Source: Acidobacteriota bacterium (GTDB lineage: Bacteria > Acidobacteriota > Terriglobia > Bryobacterales > JACQDG01). Taken from it: a stretch of DNA of 6,103 nucleotides. Below are positions 4,781 to 6,103 of the stretch, piece after piece (the stretch's first letter is position 1; each line of letters begins with the position of its first letter). The notes beneath the pieces are model-generated. The model ran no database searches. It was given only the letters and a program-made list of their open reading frames with translations, and was not told the DNA's origin. The position numbers and the translations under genes are program-made. The stretch is from positions 1-6,103 of the forward strand of contig JACQDG010000087.1 of the NCBI GenBank assembly GCA_016201185.1, given 5' to 3'.

Positions 4781-6103
4781 ATGAGGACACCGACTATATT
4801 GCTGATGTGCACGGGGCTGGCAGCCGCCGCTTTCCCCGCGGCGGCCCAACAGCCCGCGGCGAAAAAGTCCCCGGCCGCGGCTGCCGCGCTGCAGGGGCCG
4901 GCCGCGAGTTACAAAGATCTGAAGTATCCCCCGCTCAAGGAAATCCAGATCCCGAAGGTCGAGTCGTACACGCTGCCGAACGGCATGCGGATTTACCTGC
5001 TCGAGGACCACACGCTGCCTATTATCAGCGGCCGGGCCTTGATCCGCACCGGAAATCTGTTCGATCCACCGGAGAAGATCGGGCTGGCGGAAACTACCGG
5101 GGCGGTGATGCGCACCGGCGGCACGGTCTCCACGCCCGGCGATCAGCTAGACCAGACGCTTGAGAGCATGGCGGCCTCGGTCGAGACCGGGATTGGCGAG
5201 ACCAGCGGCAGCGCCAATTTCTTTACCCTCAAGGAAAACCTGGACAAGGTACTGGCCATCTACGCCGACGTTCTCAGGCACCCGGCCTTCCGCCAGGACA
5301 AGGTCGATCTTTACAAGAACCAGACCCGCAGCGCCATTGCCCGGCGCAACGACGATCCCGGCCAGATCGCGGAGCGGGAGTTTACCAACCTGGTCTACGG
5401 CAAGGACAATTCTTACGGCTGGCAGCAGGAATACGAGCACGTGGACCGGATCGAGCGGGCCGACCTGGAAAATTTCTACCGCCGCTACTTTTTCCCGGCC
5501 AACGTGATGCTGGCCGTCTACGGCGATTTCTCTACCCCGGAGCTGAAGGCCAAACTTGAAGGGGCGTTCAAGGACTGGACCGTCACCCAGCAGCCCGTGC
5601 CGGCGTTTCCTCTCGTAAAAGCGAAGTGGCAGGGCGGGGTCTACCTGGTGAGCAAGGACGACGTAAACCAGACCAACCTCCGCATCGGCCACCTGGGCGG
5701 CATGCTTAAGGACGAAGACTATCCGGCGCTGCAAGTGATGGGCGACATACTGGGCGGCGGCTTCCGCAGCCGGCTGCTAGAGCAGGTACGTACCAAGCTC
5801 GGCTACGCCTATCAGGTGGGGGCGCAGTGGGGCGCCAACTACAACCACCCCGGCTTGTTCGAGGTTTCCGCCGCCACCAAGTCGGAATCGACGACCAAGG
5901 CCACCAAGGCCATTCTGGACGAGATCACCCGGCTTCGGGAAAAGGAAGTCAGCGACGAGGAGCTAGCCACCGCCAAGCAGACCACGCTGAACGGCTTTGT
6001 GTTCTTTTTCGACACCCGGTCGAAGACCTTGAACCGCCTGATGAACTACGAATACCATGGCTATCCGAAGGACTTTATTTTCCAGTACAAGAAGAGGCTG
6101 GAA
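4781..6103 (+). CDS. Exported M16-family protein without a zinc site, partner subunit, 3'-truncated
   Basis: An open frame of 441 codons runs off the window end; relatives are about 450-500 residues, so little is missing. An N-terminal signal peptide (hydrophobic about 5-22, ending AAA-QQ) is followed by an Ala/Pro/Lys-rich linker to about residue 40. The M16 N-domain begins at YTLPNGMRIYLLED. At the zinc-motif position (GLA-H-x2-E-H in active members) it has GLA-E104-x2-G107-A108, so it cannot bind zinc there. The C-domain is well kept (FFPANVMLAVYGDF near 237; GDILGGGFRSRL near 322-332), and the substrate-binding pair R337-x6-Y344 is present in RTKLGYAY. This complements the defects of the upstream protein. 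Paired M16B proteins with such a division are known, for example TTHA1264/TTHA1265 of Thermus, so a periplasmic heterodimer is the likely form. The natural substrate is unknown. Confidence 0.92.
   Translation, partial: MRTPTILLMCTGLAAAAFPAAAQQPAAKKSPAAAAALQGPAASYKDLKYPPLKEIQIPKVESYTLPNGMRIYLLEDHTLPIISGRALIRTGNLFDPPEKIGLAETTGAVMRTGGTVSTPGDQLDQTLESMAASVETGIGETSGSANFFTLKENLDKVLAIYADVLRHPAFRQDKVDLYKNQTRSAIARRNDDPGQIAEREFTNLVYGKDNSYGWQQEYEHVDRIERADLENFYRRYFFPANVMLAVYGDFSTPELKAKLEGAFKDWTVTQQPVPAFPLVKAKWQGGVYLVSKDDVNQTNLRIGHLGGMLKDEDYPALQVMGDILGGGFRSRLLEQVRTKLGYAYQVGAQWGANYNHPGLFEVSAATKSESTTKATKAILDEITRLREKEVSDEELATAKQTTLNGFVFFFDTRSKTLNRLMNYEYHGYPKDFIFQYKKRLE

Noticed and set aside
3239..5011. Long open frame of 590 codons on the minus strand, antisense to the M16 genes
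   Set aside because: It mirrors the codon positions of GC-rich plus-strand genes that carry clear M16 motifs, and its translation is Arg/His/Leu-rich without recognisable domains.
4807..5163. 118-codon plus-strand frame overlapping the second M16 gene
   Set aside because: The frame starting at 4781 has a signal peptide, M16 domains and an RBS; this one is a shifted shadow.

Overview
The window is GC-rich, densely coded bacterial DNA. Three features suggest an Acidobacteriota-like soil or sediment bacterium: the futalosine menaquinone genes, a two-gene periplasmic M16 peptidase set, and promoters carrying GCTANANTA just ahead of start codons. That assignment is inference; no rRNA or other marker is present.

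Layout. (1) 1-1792: the end of a UbiA-family prenyltransferase (mqnP-like, cut by the window start) overlaps mqnE, the radical SAM aminofutalosine synthase. The two act in the futalosine route to menaquinone. (2) 1847-2464: a carboxymuconolactone decarboxylase/AhpD-like peroxidase-related gene that looks broken by an in-frame TGA at 2099-2101. The TGA lies exactly where the family has its second redox cysteine (Cys-x-x-Sec-x3-His), and a strong hairpin with the geometry of a bacterial SECIS element follows at once. I read the gene as one intact selenoprotein of 205 residues, not as a pseudogene. (3) 2522-2884: a short DinB-like protein that appears to have lost the middle of the fold. (4) 2885-3247: a 363-bp gap between genes. 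It holds a compact minus-strand unit: a promoter-like sequence inside an inverted repeat, a foldable leader, a Shine-Dalgarno sequence, a 15-codon gene for a peptide with nine lysines, and an intrinsic terminator. (5) 3248-6103: two exported M16 peptidase-family proteins in tandem, the second cut by the window end. The first has the zinc site but lacks the Arg/Tyr pair; the second lacks the zinc site but has Arg/Tyr. They probably form one heterodimeric protease.

The most notable items are the selenocysteine-containing AhpD-like protein with its SECIS element, and the tiny lysine-rich minus-strand transcription unit. Both are missed by ordinary ORF calling. Selenoprotein synthesis implies selA, selB, selC and selD elsewhere in the genome.
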